Virus record (IMG/VR): IMGVR_UViG_3300025617_000068
Coordinates: 1-31,289 of that record
Reading direction: 5' to 3' (one strand)
Length of the DNA stretch: 31,289 bases
Origin: a virus
Shown: positions 23,468 through 30,201 of the stretch, piece after piece
Layout: every line of letters begins with the position of its first letter
How positions within the stretch are numbered: the first letter of the stretch is position 1
Translations under genes and position numbers: made by a program
The notes under the pieces: generated by a model
Seen by the model: only the letters and a program-made list of their open reading frames with translations
What the model was told of the DNA's origin: nothing
Database searches by the model: none

Positions 23468-24073
23468 TTAGTTCTCCTTTATTTCTTCTAGTTTTATTTT
23501 AAAATAGTCTTCGCCACGTTTAACGTGACACTTCTTAGCGGAGAGTTCAAAGATAATACGGTCATCAAACCCAAACCAAGACTGCATTGTATCTAACGTA
23601 GTCTTAATACAGTTATCGACATCACTCTTAACACTACTGAAACCAAATAACATTTCAGCCTTGAGTGTAACTTCATTATCTCTTACTCGTTGTGGTGCAG
23701 AGAATCCCTGCAAGTATGGTATCATTTCCTCCTGAAATTTCTCATAGTCTTTAGATTTCTTTTTGTTCATGTACCAAGCTTTATTAACGCTAATAGGCTT
23801 TACTAGTGCATGACATTCAAAGATCCAAGGATCATCATGGTCTTCTACATACTCATGGTGTGTTTGATCATATGCTAAACAAAAGTTACCACAGTTAGAT
23901 TTGTAAGCTATTAATTTACCTTCCCAACCTTTTGTTAACTCGTACTTTTCAATGTACATTGGTTTAGCTCTCATAATACCTTGAGATGTTCTCATATCAA
24001 CAAAACCTTTTTGATCTTGTTGAGTACCTATTTCATGTATAATTACATAATCGAGTGTTATAAATTCACTCAT
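23468..24073 (-). CDS. RusA-like Holliday junction resolvase with extra N-terminal domain
   Basis: The C-terminal half matches RusA-type nucleases: VKPISVNKAWYMNKKKSK (the PxSvNxayr substrate loop), then SDVDNCIKTTLDTMQ with the acidic catalytic pair, then GFDDRIIFELSAKK. RusA is about 120 residues; this protein has 201, with an unrecognised N-terminal part of roughly 85 residues. It likely cleaves branched DNA to resolve recombination or concatemers before packaging, the role played in T7 by endonuclease I, which is not seen here. I chose ATG 24073, with TAAGGA 9 bases before it. It starts 10 bases after the polymerase stop and ends directly at nrdB. Confidence 0.82.
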   Translation of the reverse strand: MSEFITLDYVIIHEIGTQQDQKGFVDMRTSQGIMRAKPMYIEKYELTKGWEGKLIAYKSNCGNFCLAYDQTHHEYVEDHDDPWIFECHALVKPISVNKAWYMNKKKSKDYEKFQEEMIPYLQGFSAPQRVRDNEVTLKAEMLFGFSSVKSDVDNCIKTTLDTMQSWFGFDDRIIFELSAKKCHVKRGEDYFKIKLEEIKEN

Positions 24074-24083
24074 ATGATTTTCC

Positions 24084-25928
24084 TTAGTGGACTTCAAAGT
24101 AATCTCTACCTACCTTGATATCTCCAGCTTCCATTATGTTTACTCCGAATTGCTTCGGGGCTTCAGAGAAACCAATCTTAATAATCTCTGTAGCCTTCTC
24201 TGCATCTTCAGGCTTAATCTCCCATGAACATTCATCATGATACATGAGCAATTGTTTAGCATCTATATTGGCCTCCTCAAAGCCTTTGTTGATTGATACA
24301 ATAGTGTTCTTCATTAAGATAGCTTCAGCTGATTGAATCAAATAGTTAACTGCTTTATATGGTTCTTCTGCATAGACTTTACGACCGTCTAATCCAGGGA
24401 TCCATCCATTTAACTTAGCAGCGTTTTGAGCTTTCTCAATTAAGTTTTCAAAGTTAGGTATCCCACTAATAAGTTTGTCTCTAATGAGTTTACCCTCCTT
24501 CTGATCTCCCTTAATGATCGCAGCACACTTGCCTGCTCCTGCTCCAAAGATGATGGCGAAGAATAGCGGTTTAGCAGTTGAACGATCAACTCCAGCGATA
24601 TCAGCATGGCGTTGGTGAGCATCACCGTTAAGAACCGTATCAGTGTATCCCTCATCCTTGAGGTAGTGAGCGAGCAATCGAATTTGATATGAAGCCCCGT
24701 CAGCACTGATAATAGTTTTGTCTTCAGGGCAGATAAATAATTCACGAATCTCTTTACCATAAGAAGCATTCCCATTAGGTATATTAGCAATTACCTTATG
24801 TGAGTGACGACCAGTAGCTGTTCCAAGATCCATCACATCACCCCTTAGCCTTCCATCTCCATTAGCTTGTTCCATCCATCCTTGAAGGATACTACGTCTA
24901 GATCTAAGAGTATAGTAGTCAGCAATCATGTCAGCATGAGGATGACCTATAGCCTTGATATCCTTATCATTTAACTTTGGTCCTGTCTTAATAAAGTCAT
25001 TACCAATACGCTTCCAGTTCCATTCAGTCCATACGATACCTAGATGTTCTAGATAAGTCTTAACTGAATCTTGTTGACCCATACCAGCAGGAATAATTTG
25101 TTTACGTTGAAACTCAGTTCCAGCAGTCATAGGTGGTTCTGCTTTAAGTGCATCTTCAGGTGATACATGAATACCTAAGTACTCTGATATAACTCTAGCT
25201 GATACGGCAGTATACTCTCCATTCTTTTTGTACTGAGGTTTCTTAGGTTCTTTATCTATTAATCTTTCGATATCACCTAGATGAGGTTCAATAGCATCTT
25301 CCATTGTCTTCATTTTAGTAGTGATTTCATTAATTAACTCTTGACAACCTTTGAAATCAAACAGCCATCCTCCTTCTGTTTGTTCAGATACGTAGTGTGC
25401 CATGTCATGTTCCATACGTAATGCTTGAGCATACTTAGGGTACTTATCAATCCAAGTCTTAGCTTCATGCATAACATACTTATAGACTTCTTCGTTAACA
25501 ACACAGTCTTGCTTACAATACTCAAGCATATCAGTACTGTACTCAGTAAAGTCATGGAAGTCTGTCTTAGGCTGCCTTAAGAACTCACCCCAAGCAGCTA
25601 GACTATGCTTACGATTAAGTCTTTTATTAGGCCAGTTATTCATACGAGATACTATAAGTGTATCTACTACTTTAATATGAGAAGGTACTACATAACCTAA
25701 TACTTTCTTTAAAGCAGGTATATCATAGCGTACACCGTTATGCGCTATAAGTGTTGTTACATTATCCTCAATCCATTCAGGCATATCAGACAATGAAGGG
25801 TATGATGAATCATCATCAGTAAATACAGTGAATTCATCTGTACCTACTTTCTTAAACACTACCATCCATAAATGACTAATAGTATTTAAGAGTCCATTAG
25901 CCTCGATGTCAAAGATATATTTTGACAT
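24084..25928 (-). CDS. Family A DNA polymerase with 3'-5' exonuclease
   Basis: The 614-residue protein is the replicative polymerase. The proofreading domain is DEDDy type: DIEAN (Asp7, Glu9), AHNGVRYD (Asp69), and YCKQD (Tyr137, Asp141). Polymerase motif A is SADGASYQIRLLAHY with Asp410; motif B is RSTAKPLFFAIIFGAG with Arg449 and Lys453; motif C is YHDE with His564-Asp565-Glu566. At the position equal to E. coli Pol I 762 it has Phe (Phe457), and at 766, usually Tyr, it has Phe461. No 5'-nuclease domain is present; that job is on the separate exonuclease gene. T7 gp5 is 704 residues, so this is a shorter version. AAGGAGAAAGAACA precedes the ATG. Confidence 0.97.
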   Translation of the reverse strand: MSKYIFDIEANGLLNTISHLWMVVFKKVGTDEFTVFTDDDSSYPSLSDMPEWIEDNVTTLIAHNGVRYDIPALKKVLGYVVPSHIKVVDTLIVSRMNNWPNKRLNRKHSLAAWGEFLRQPKTDFHDFTEYSTDMLEYCKQDCVVNEEVYKYVMHEAKTWIDKYPKYAQALRMEHDMAHYVSEQTEGGWLFDFKGCQELINEITTKMKTMEDAIEPHLGDIERLIDKEPKKPQYKKNGEYTAVSARVISEYLGIHVSPEDALKAEPPMTAGTEFQRKQIIPAGMGQQDSVKTYLEHLGIVWTEWNWKRIGNDFIKTGPKLNDKDIKAIGHPHADMIADYYTLRSRRSILQGWMEQANGDGRLRGDVMDLGTATGRHSHKVIANIPNGNASYGKEIRELFICPEDKTIISADGASYQIRLLAHYLKDEGYTDTVLNGDAHQRHADIAGVDRSTAKPLFFAIIFGAGAGKCAAIIKGDQKEGKLIRDKLISGIPNFENLIEKAQNAAKLNGWIPGLDGRKVYAEEPYKAVNYLIQSAEAILMKNTIVSINKGFEEANIDAKQLLMYHDECSWEIKPEDAEKATEIIKIGFSEAPKQFGVNIMEAGDIKVGRDYFEVH

Positions 25929-26194
25929 TGTTCTTTCTCCTTAAGTTTCTGTTGATATATATTAGAGATATACTGTTCATATGTCTCAAATAAATTTTTA
26001 AAACGTATATCAGCTAATTCAGCAAGACCTATTAATGTATTCATTAATTCATCTTCTGTCATATCTTCCATTGAATAATAGATATCTTTAATATCATCTA
26101 CAATAGACCAAGTACGATGTATACCTTGTTCAATATCAGAACTATCTATAGGGTATTTACCATCACGATCATAATAAATATTATTAATCTTCAT
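25886..26194 (-). CDS. 102-aa small protein upstream of DNA polymerase
   Basis: No family is recognised. The product begins MKINNIYYDRDGKYPIDSSD, has an acidic helical middle (SMEDMTEDELMNTLIGLAELADIRF) and a Gln/Lys-rich end. I chose ATG 26194, with GAGGA 8 bases upstream. The 3' end overlaps the DNA polymerase start by 43 bases in another frame, and the 5' end overlaps the 79-aa gene by 11 bases. It is probably co-translated with both. Confidence 0.65.
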   Translation of the reverse strand: MKINNIYYDRDGKYPIDSSDIEQGIHRTWSIVDDIKDIYYSMEDMTEDELMNTLIGLAELADIRFKNLFETYEQYISNIYQQKLKEKEQCQNISLTSRLMDS

Positions 26195-26423
26195 TAAAAT
26201 AATCCTCATGATCTTCTTTATAATAAGATAGAATCATATCACAAGCTTCAATGCGTCTACTGATTTCAAACAAATCATCTTCCATATCTAATTCAAATAA
26301 TTTCATATTACCTTTTTGATATGCCTCAATAAAATTTTTACGAGTGTCTTCTAATACTGTTATGAAGATAGATTCTACTACATCTATTAATAAATCATTA
26401 TCAAGATTAAGAGTAATGTTCAT
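26184..26423 (-). CDS. 79-aa acidic helical protein
   Basis: The product is acidic and helical, with LNLDNDLLIDVVESIFITVLED in the first third and repeated Asp/Glu at the C-terminus (YYKEDHEDYFNED). No domain is recognised. AGGAGAAAAACAC precedes the ATG, and its stop overlaps the next gene. Highly acidic small early phage proteins often inhibit host nucleic-acid-binding enzymes, but nothing here shows a target. Confidence 0.65.
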   Translation of the reverse strand: MNITLNLDNDLLIDVVESIFITVLEDTRKNFIEAYQKGNMKLFELDMEDDLFEISRRIEACDMILSYYKEDHEDYFNED

Positions 26424-26446
26424 GTGTTTTTCTCCTGTTACTTTTG

Positions 26447-26689
26447 TTAACTTCTAGGCCACTTATAAGTACACTCAGGACACCTGTAGTGTGTAGTTCT
26501 GTCAAGGCTAACATCGTAGATTCCTATCTTCTTACCCCATCTACCTGTAGTGCGGGTTGCACCATAGGCTTCGGCGTACTCATCAGCCTTATCCCAGTCA
26601 CCGTATTTCTCTATGCCGGTGTCCCAGATTAGGTCACCATCGAAGTTCATGTTACAGTTAGGGCAGTATCCGTGTTCGTTGTCGATCAT
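26447..26689 (-). CDS. 80-aa zinc-ribbon-like protein
   Basis: Two CxxC pairs frame the protein: CPNC at residues 9-12 and CPEC near 70-73, the usual spacing style of a zinc ribbon that brings both ends together. Between them lies an Asp/Tyr/Trp-rich segment with TRTTGRWGKK. This is probably a small nucleic-acid- or protein-binding zinc protein. TATGAGGTATAGCAT precedes the ATG; the preceding gene ends 3 bases upstream. The nucleotide composition is noticeably more GC-rich than its neighbours, which may mark a separate origin. Confidence 0.7.
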   Translation of the reverse strand: MIDNEHGYCPNCNMNFDGDLIWDTGIEKYGDWDKADEYAEAYGATRTTGRWGKKIGIYDVSLDRTTHYRCPECTYKWPRS

Positions 26690-26692
26690 ATG

Positions 26693-26905
26693 CTATACCT
26701 CATAATAAAGACCATCATTAGGTGAAGGCTCAAAATATCTTTCTACTAATTTATAAAGATCACTACCTTGTTTTACTTCAAATCCATCTTCATCATATAT
26801 TTCATTGACAGTAGTGTAATCAGGTTCTTGAGGATAATTTCTTTCTTCAGTATAATAAACATCAAACTCTAAAGTTACTTTACCCATTTTATGAATCATA
26901 AGCAT
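26693..26905 (-). CDS. 70-aa acidic small protein
   Basis: No family is recognised. The chosen start, ATG 26905, has AGGAGAAATATT upstream; a longer frame reaching back to 26992 would run through the previous gene without a ribosome site. The product has one EFDVYYTEERNYPQEPDY segment followed by an acidic, Tyr-rich end (DGLYYEV). It sits between two Cys-containing small proteins in the early cluster. Confidence 0.6.
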   Translation of the reverse strand: MLMIHKMGKVTLEFDVYYTEERNYPQEPDYTTVNEIYDEDGFEVKQGSDLYKLVERYFEPSPNDGLYYEV

Positions 26906-26915
26906 AATATTTCTC

Positions 26916-27149
26916 CTATTTTCTTTCCCACTGACAATCCATCTTGTGTTGATTGTTTGACATCTTACATTCAGGACATAAGTCATATTCAATTATATAT
27001 CCTGCACCACGTAAGAAGTTTTGAAACTGTTCTATAGCTTCATCCCATGTAACATCATCTATCAGTTCCATAGTAATTCCTTTTAATGGAGATGGATTGT
27101 CAATGTGTGCGAATGTAGCTTTAGGCGGTTCATAAGTGAGTCTAATCAT
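26916..27149 (-). CDS. 77-aa small protein with C-terminal Cys cluster
   Basis: The product begins MIRLTYEPPKATFAHIDN and has a helical middle (TWDEAIEQFQNFLRGAGY) ending in CPECKMSNNQHKMDC, a CxxC plus His/Cys group that could hold zinc. No family is recognised. The ATG follows AGGAGAAATGTA, itself 12 bases after a predicted pseudoknot in the 5' leader, so its translation may be controlled by that element. Confidence 0.68.
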   Translation of the reverse strand: MIRLTYEPPKATFAHIDNPSPLKGITMELIDDVTWDEAIEQFQNFLRGAGYIIEYDLCPECKMSNNQHKMDCQWERK

Positions 27150-27173
27150 TACATTTCTCCTGCGATTTTAATA

Positions 27174-27200
27174 GAGCAGTTTTAAGCCATGCTCAGGGCT
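27174..27200 (-). ncRNA. Leader pseudoknot, copy 1
   Basis: On the minus strand, AGCC (27200-27197) pairs with GGCT (27188-27185). The loop between them, CTGAGCAT, offers GAGCA, which pairs with TGCTC (27178-27174) after the 6-base linker TAAAAC. That is the geometry of an H-type pseudoknot with an A-rich third loop. The same element, with compensating stem changes, occurs at 31155-31182. The 3' end lies 12 bases before AGGAG of the 77-aa gene. Confidence 0.65.
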
Positions 27201-27205
27201 ATAAA

Positions 27206-27388
27206 TTATTTATATTCGTTTGCTAAATAATAAAGATCTTCAACAATAGCAAGTGCTTCTTTAATATCAGTAAATACTTCACGAACACTTTGATAATCAT
27301 TATCTTCATCACGACCAGAGTACTCTACATACCCTCCGTTAGAAGCGAAATTAATTGAAACATATGATACATCATTTGTGACTTTCAT
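27206..27388 (-). CDS. 60-aa small protein
   Basis: The product opens MKVTNDVSYVSINFASNGGY, a probable beta-hairpin, and ends in a helix (FTDIKEALAIVEDLYYLANEY). No family is recognised. AAAGGATATACAA precedes the ATG. The stop lies 5 bases before the pseudoknot leader of the next gene. Confidence 0.65.
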   Translation of the reverse strand: MKVTNDVSYVSINFASNGGYVEYSGRDEDNDYQSVREVFTDIKEALAIVEDLYYLANEYK

Positions 27389-27404
27389 TTGTATATCCTT
27401 TAAT

Positions 27405-27644
27405 TTAATTTGCGTAATAAGCTTTAACTTCTTTTAGTGCTTCTTCTTTAATTTCGTTAAGGCAATCCTCAACATCTTCAAAGACAGACTGAAGATACGA
27501 ATAAGAATCCGTATCTCCTGTCTTAGCAAGAAGATTAGCTACATGTAGGCGTTGATTACTGACTTGACGTAAGAGAAATTCAATAGATGTCTCTACAACG
27601 TGTTGTCTATTAATCTTACCTGATGAATGCTGATCTTCAGTCAT
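27405..27644 (-). CDS. 79-aa helical small protein
   Basis: The product is predicted nearly all helical, with HVVETSIEFLLRQVSNQRL and FEDVEDCLNEIKEEALKEV segments. No family is recognised. The ATG overlaps the preceding gene stop by 8 bases (ATGACTGA), with AGGAAAGACG as ribosome site inside that gene. It belongs to the small-gene part of the leftward block, just below the SSB gene. Confidence 0.68.
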   Translation of the reverse strand: MTEDQHSSGKINRQHVVETSIEFLLRQVSNQRLHVANLLAKTGDTDSYSYLQSVFEDVEDCLNEIKEEALKEVKAYYAN

Positions 27645-27804
27645 CGTCTTTCCTATCTTTAAACATTTCTTCCAGGGATTCTTCAGTTACTTCTTCTGCT
27701 TCTCTAAGAGAAAAGCATATACAAGGTTCTGTATCAATCCATGAAGCTATTTCGGCAAACCCTTTTGCCATTATATAGAAAGGGAATGCCATAAACTCTC
27801 TCAT
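27637..27804 (-). CDS. 55-aa small protein below SSB
   Basis: The start at 27804 follows AAGGGGTAATT, 9 bases after the SSB stop. The 55-residue product begins with a hydrophobic, aromatic helix (MREFMAFPFYIMAKGFAEI), then CICF, then a Glu-rich end (REAEEVTEESLEEMFKD). Its stop overlaps the next start by 8 bases. The N-terminal helix could lie on a membrane. No family recognised. Confidence 0.65.
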   Translation of the reverse strand: MREFMAFPFYIMAKGFAEIASWIDTEPCICFSLREAEEVTEESLEEMFKDRKDDD

Positions 27805-27813
27805 AATTACCCC

Positions 27814-28278
27814 TTAAAAGGTAGGCTCATCAGTTTCTACATCAAAGTCTACTTCATTTTTAGTTTCAGCATAAGGAACTAAGTCTGTAATTTGAAGAGC
27901 ACTAAGCATTGCTGCTGTACCTGCACGACCACCTACTTTGTATTCATATGAGAACACTTTGATATTACCTTTAGATCCATTACCAATAGGCTCTTTCAAT
28001 GGTGCTTTAGAGGCATCTAATACTGATGGACCTTCCATTGGTTCACCTTTAGCGTTAGTAGTTTTACGCTTAACATTACCAAAGAAGTAACCATCATCAT
28101 GCTTCTTTAGGTTAATACCTAAGTCAGCAAGTTCTTTTACTTTATCCTCATCAGTAGTACGTACTTGAATGTCATAAATCTCAGTACCAAATGGTGAATG
28201 AGGCTTATATACATTAGCCCAGAAGATTTCTAGATCACGTACGATAGCTACTTTACTTGTTGAATCAGATTTAGCCAT
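27814..28278 (-). CDS. Single-stranded DNA-binding protein, gp2.5-like
   Basis: The 154-residue protein has the look of small phage SSBs with an OB fold: WANVYKPHSPFGTEIYDIQV at the front, GYFFGNVKRKTTNAKGEP in the middle, NIKVFSYEYKVGGRAGTAAM and SALQITDLVPY near the end. The C-terminus is acidic and ends in Phe (DVETDEPTF), the tail that T7 gp2.5 uses to contact polymerase and helicase. It would coat single-stranded DNA during replication and recombination. AGGAGAATATTA precedes the ATG. The leader upstream carries a terminator-like hairpin and a candidate phage promoter, so SSB may start a separately controlled unit. A second SSB-like gene ends at the right edge of the window. Confidence 0.82.
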   Translation of the reverse strand: MAKSDSTSKVAIVRDLEIFWANVYKPHSPFGTEIYDIQVRTTDEDKVKELADLGINLKKHDDGYFFGNVKRKTTNAKGEPMEGPSVLDASKAPLKEPIGNGSKGNIKVFSYEYKVGGRAGTAAMLSALQITDLVPYAETKNEVDFDVETDEPTF

Positions 28279-28303
28279 TAATATTCTCCTAAAATAAAAA
28301 TAC

Positions 28304-28329
28304 CCCGACTAGAATCTCTCCTAATCGGG
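28304..28329 (-). terminator. Hairpin with T-rich tail upstream of SSB
   Basis: On the minus strand CCCGATTAG (28329-28321) pairs with CTAGTCGGG (28312-28304), nine pairs with one wobble, around an 8-base loop, followed by GTATTTTTATTTT. This resembles an intrinsic terminator or attenuator in the SSB leader, only 26 bases before the SSB start. It could limit read-through from the upstream small genes or respond to SSB level. Confidence 0.6.
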
Positions 28330-28351
28330 TTTATAAAATGGAACTTTTGGT

Positions 28352-28374
28352 GTTCCCTTAACCATGCGTCTAAT
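28352..28374 (-). promoter_or_regulatory. Candidate T7-family promoter, copy B
   Basis: The minus strand reads ATTAGACGCATGGTTAA then GGGAAC, laid out like T7-class promoters with +1 G near 28357. The 19-bp core is shared with 1384-1402 (18 of 19). The predicted transcript would begin with GGAAC paired to GTTCC around ACCAAAA, a 5' hairpin. It points at SSB and the replication genes. The assignment is inference; no other copy in this orientation was found. Confidence 0.5.
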
Positions 28375-28660
28375 GTTTAAAGCTACCTTCAAAGATAGAT
28401 TCAACATCATAGACACTACCATTCTCCTGAAGCTTGTATTCTTCATACACTGCAACGACTTCACGGTAGAATTCTTGTTGAGCTCCTGCAAGAGCACCCA
28501 TAACAGACTCAAGATCAGCATACCTAACTGGTTGTTCTTGGTCTACTAACATTTGATAAATCATTTCAGCAATAAGATACTGTAACTCTCCACCATTACG
28601 TGGTACAGGTATACCTATATGCTCGAAGTGACTACGGGCTTCTAGATTAATATAAGGCAT
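28370..28660 (-). CDS. 96-aa conserved phage protein (MPYINLE type)
   Basis: The product begins MPYINLEARSHFEHIG, continues GELQYLIAEMIYQML and ESVMGALAGAQQEFYREVVAVYEEYK, and ends ENGSVYDVESIF. Short proteins with MPYI at the start, a GxLxY.I helix, a VMGALxGAxxEFYRRV helix and an ENGDVY end are common in phages; no function is established to my knowledge. I chose ATG 28660 with AAAGGATATTGTTA upstream. It overlaps the previous gene by 14 bases and its stop touches the 19-bp repeat. Confidence 0.75.
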   Translation of the reverse strand: MPYINLEARSHFEHIGIPVPRNGGELQYLIAEMIYQMLVDQEQPVRYADLESVMGALAGAQQEFYREVVAVYEEYKLQENGSVYDVESIFEGSFKH

Positions 28661-28961
28661 TAACAATATCCTTTAAGTGCTTCTTGTGAGTACGAATAGT
28701 AGCTTCAGGCCCGAAGATACGTTGAATCATACTACCTAGTGTTACATAACGCACTAAGTAATCGTACTTCTTAGAGTCAGGACGATAACCAAAGCGATTA
28801 TGTGGTTCATCTTTCCAGTCTTCAATGATGTCATTGAACAAAGGATCATATGAATATTTAGCTGATTTAGTTTCATACACCATTACAGGCTTATGGCCTG
28901 CTTTAAGGCGTAATTCAGTTTGTTTCTCATCAGTTGAGTGACCAATAAACATTAAGAACAT
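28647..28961 (-). CDS. 104-aa protein of unknown function
   Basis: The product begins MFLMFIGHSTDEKQTELRLK and has a basic middle (SKKYDYLVRYVTLGSMIQRIFGPE) and basic end (RTHKKHLKDIV). No domain is recognised; unlike most neighbours it is not acidic. AAGGAGAAACACT precedes the ATG. It overlaps the next gene by 14 bases. Confidence 0.65.
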   Translation of the reverse strand: MFLMFIGHSTDEKQTELRLKAGHKPVMVYETKSAKYSYDPLFNDIIEDWKDEPHNRFGYRPDSKKYDYLVRYVTLGSMIQRIFGPEATIRTHKKHLKDIVNALY

Positions 28962-28972
28962 AGTGTTTCTCC

Positions 28973-29395
28973 TTAGAAATAAGATATAACCGCTTCTATA
29001 GCATCATCAAGATTAGTATAAATTTCTGTTGAAAAGTTATAGATAAACGGATGTTTGAAATGACCTTCATCCATCAATGTAATGATAACACGACGATCAC
29101 GTTGTGCTAATGCCATCTCAGCTACAGTACCCCAGCCTTTACCGGGAATACTGTCCTGTAAATTGCATAGCAATACTTTAGACCTAGAAATATCTTCTAA
29201 GTCTTGTTGGACAATACGATTACGTACATTCGCATCATCAAACCTATTATGTAATAGACCTCTACGAGTAGGATCTAATACAGGAATACCTGCTAACTGT
29301 AATTCATTAGTAGCAGTGATTCTCCATGTAAGCATATCAGCAGGATTACATTGTTCCATTTTACCTGCTAAGTAAACATGATTACGTTTACTCAT
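28973..29395 (-). CDS. Nucleoside 2-deoxyribosyltransferase-like protein
   Basis: The 140-residue protein matches the fold of nucleoside 2-deoxyribosyltransferases and related DUF4406-type proteins: VYLAGKM at 7-13 (substrate loop), LAGIPVLDPTRRG (34-46), IVQQDLEDISRSKVLLCNL with Asp65, and GWGTVAEMALA where Glu93 takes the place of the catalytic Glu. Such enzymes swap bases on deoxynucleosides or hydrolyse deoxynucleotides, which suits salvage in a phage with its own RNR and dCMP deaminase. The ATG at 29395 overlaps the previous stop (ATGAGTAA); longer starts lack a ribosome site. Confidence 0.78.
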   Translation of the reverse strand: MSKRNHVYLAGKMEQCNPADMLTWRITATNELQLAGIPVLDPTRRGLLHNRFDDANVRNRIVQQDLEDISRSKVLLCNLQDSIPGKGWGTVAEMALAQRDRRVIITLMDEGHFKHPFIYNFSTEIYTNLDDAIEAVISYF

Positions 29396-29561
29396 ATTTA
29401 AGCTCCTCAACTTTATAGACTTCTCTATCTATGTAATCACTAGTATACCAGTTAGAGTAACCTTCATCTATTAGTTGTTTAGCTTCTTCAAGAGATTCAG
29501 CAGTTACTTTGTAATAAAATAACGCAGTAGCATGTTCAACTACTAGGTATTGTTTACTCAT
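29388..29561 (-). CDS. 57-aa small protein
   Basis: The product begins MSKQYLVVEHATALFYYKVT, then AESLEEAKQLIDEGY, a beta-strand plus helix pattern, then a Tyr-rich tail. It overlaps both neighbours by 8 bases with the same ATGAGTAA junction. AGGAG for the next gene lies in its last codons. No family recognised; the pattern AESLEEAKxLI...EG resembles small DpnD/PcfM-like or other regulatory-fold proteins, but this is weak. Confidence 0.68.
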   Translation of the reverse strand: MSKQYLVVEHATALFYYKVTAESLEEAKQLIDEGYSNWYTSDYIDREVYKVEELKYE

Positions 29562-29814
29562 CTGATGTCTCCAAAGCTTTAATTACATTAGAAACTAACT
29601 CTCTGCAATATGCATCATAGTCAGAGCTATCAGGATAGTTTAACACTATATAAGCTGATCGTTGAAAGGAATACAGCCTAGAACTGTATCTTAATTCGTA
29701 TCCATCTCGAACAGCTTCACAGTGATCAGATGGATTTTCATAAGCAAAAGTAGATAATAGTTCCTTACGGAAATATTCTTTAGCTCTTTGTAGTTGTTCT
29801 TTATTACTTTCCAT
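29554..29814 (-). CDS. 86-aa small protein
   Basis: The product has an N-terminal basic helix (ESNKEQLQRAKEYFRKELL), a middle with RDGYELRYSSRLYSFQRSAY, and an acidic end. No family is recognised. I chose ATG 29814, preceded by GAGGAGAAACATA; in-frame ATGs further upstream lie inside the previous gene and have no site. It overlaps its neighbours on both sides. Confidence 0.65.
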   Translation of the reverse strand: MESNKEQLQRAKEYFRKELLSTFAYENPSDHCEAVRDGYELRYSSRLYSFQRSAYIVLNYPDSSDYDAYCRELVSNVIKALETSDE

Positions 29815-30118
29815 TATGTTTCTCCTCATTAATGGCATCGATAGCACAGAAAGCATAGCCAGCTATGTCCATAAGACTATCAATGTGTTGTGGTGTAGAC
29901 ACTAAACGTGCTACTTTAATTAACACCATCATAATCATTGTATCTTCAGGTTGAAGATCATTACGATTAGGGTGATGCTTAAGGTAAGCATTGATTAAAT
30001 CAGATGCTATACCATGATTGTGCCTTGGAGTACCGTAGTCATCACCACGGTTTTCCAAGACAGCTTTCATTTTATCTATGGCTTCAAAGCGAGTCATAGA
30101 ATCTTTTACTGCTGTCAT
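29804..30118 (-). CDS. DUF6378-like phage protein
   Basis: The 104-residue protein has the features I associate with DUF6378, a small family widespread in phages: RGDDYGTPRHNHGIASDL (an R.xDYG.p..n motif), then LQPEDTMIMMVLIKVARLVSTPQHIDSLMDIAGYAFCAI. The helical arrangement with repeated Asp/Glu resembles all-alpha NTP pyrophosphatase-type proteins, but no catalytic activity is established. I chose ATG 30118, with ATGAGGTAAAT upstream; the longer frame begins at 30151 without a site. Confidence 0.78.
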   Translation of the reverse strand: MTAVKDSMTRFEAIDKMKAVLENRGDDYGTPRHNHGIASDLINAYLKHHPNRNDLQPEDTMIMMVLIKVARLVSTPQHIDSLMDIAGYAFCAIDAINEEKHNGK

Positions 30119-30120
30119 AT

Positions 30121-30201
30121 TTACCTCATTGCTATTAAAGGTATTATCCATAAAATGCTAATGAGAATTAATAAATTAAAGAAGTACTGAGTAGCTTCCA
30201 T
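30121..30201 (-). CDS. 26-aa membrane micropeptide
   Basis: The frame begins at the ATG at 30201, sharing a base with the stop of the gene upstream (TAATG), with GAGGATGATTA as ribosome site. The product (MEATQYFFNLLILISILWII then PLIAMR) is a single hydrophobic helix. It is the second of two adjacent membrane peptides. Placement and coupling argue that it is translated; function unknown. Confidence 0.55.
   Translation of the reverse strand: MEATQYFFNLLILISILWIIPLIAMR

Noticed and set aside
27174-27200. Known riboswitch (glutamine glnA type or preQ1-I) in the leader.
   Set aside because: The conserved loop sequences of those riboswitches are absent; only the general pseudoknot geometry is shared with preQ1-I.
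29082-29375. 97-aa plus-strand open frame opposite the deoxyribosyltransferase-like gene.
   Set aside because: It is fully antisense to a recognised domain and has no ribosome site; the composition follows the complementary strand.
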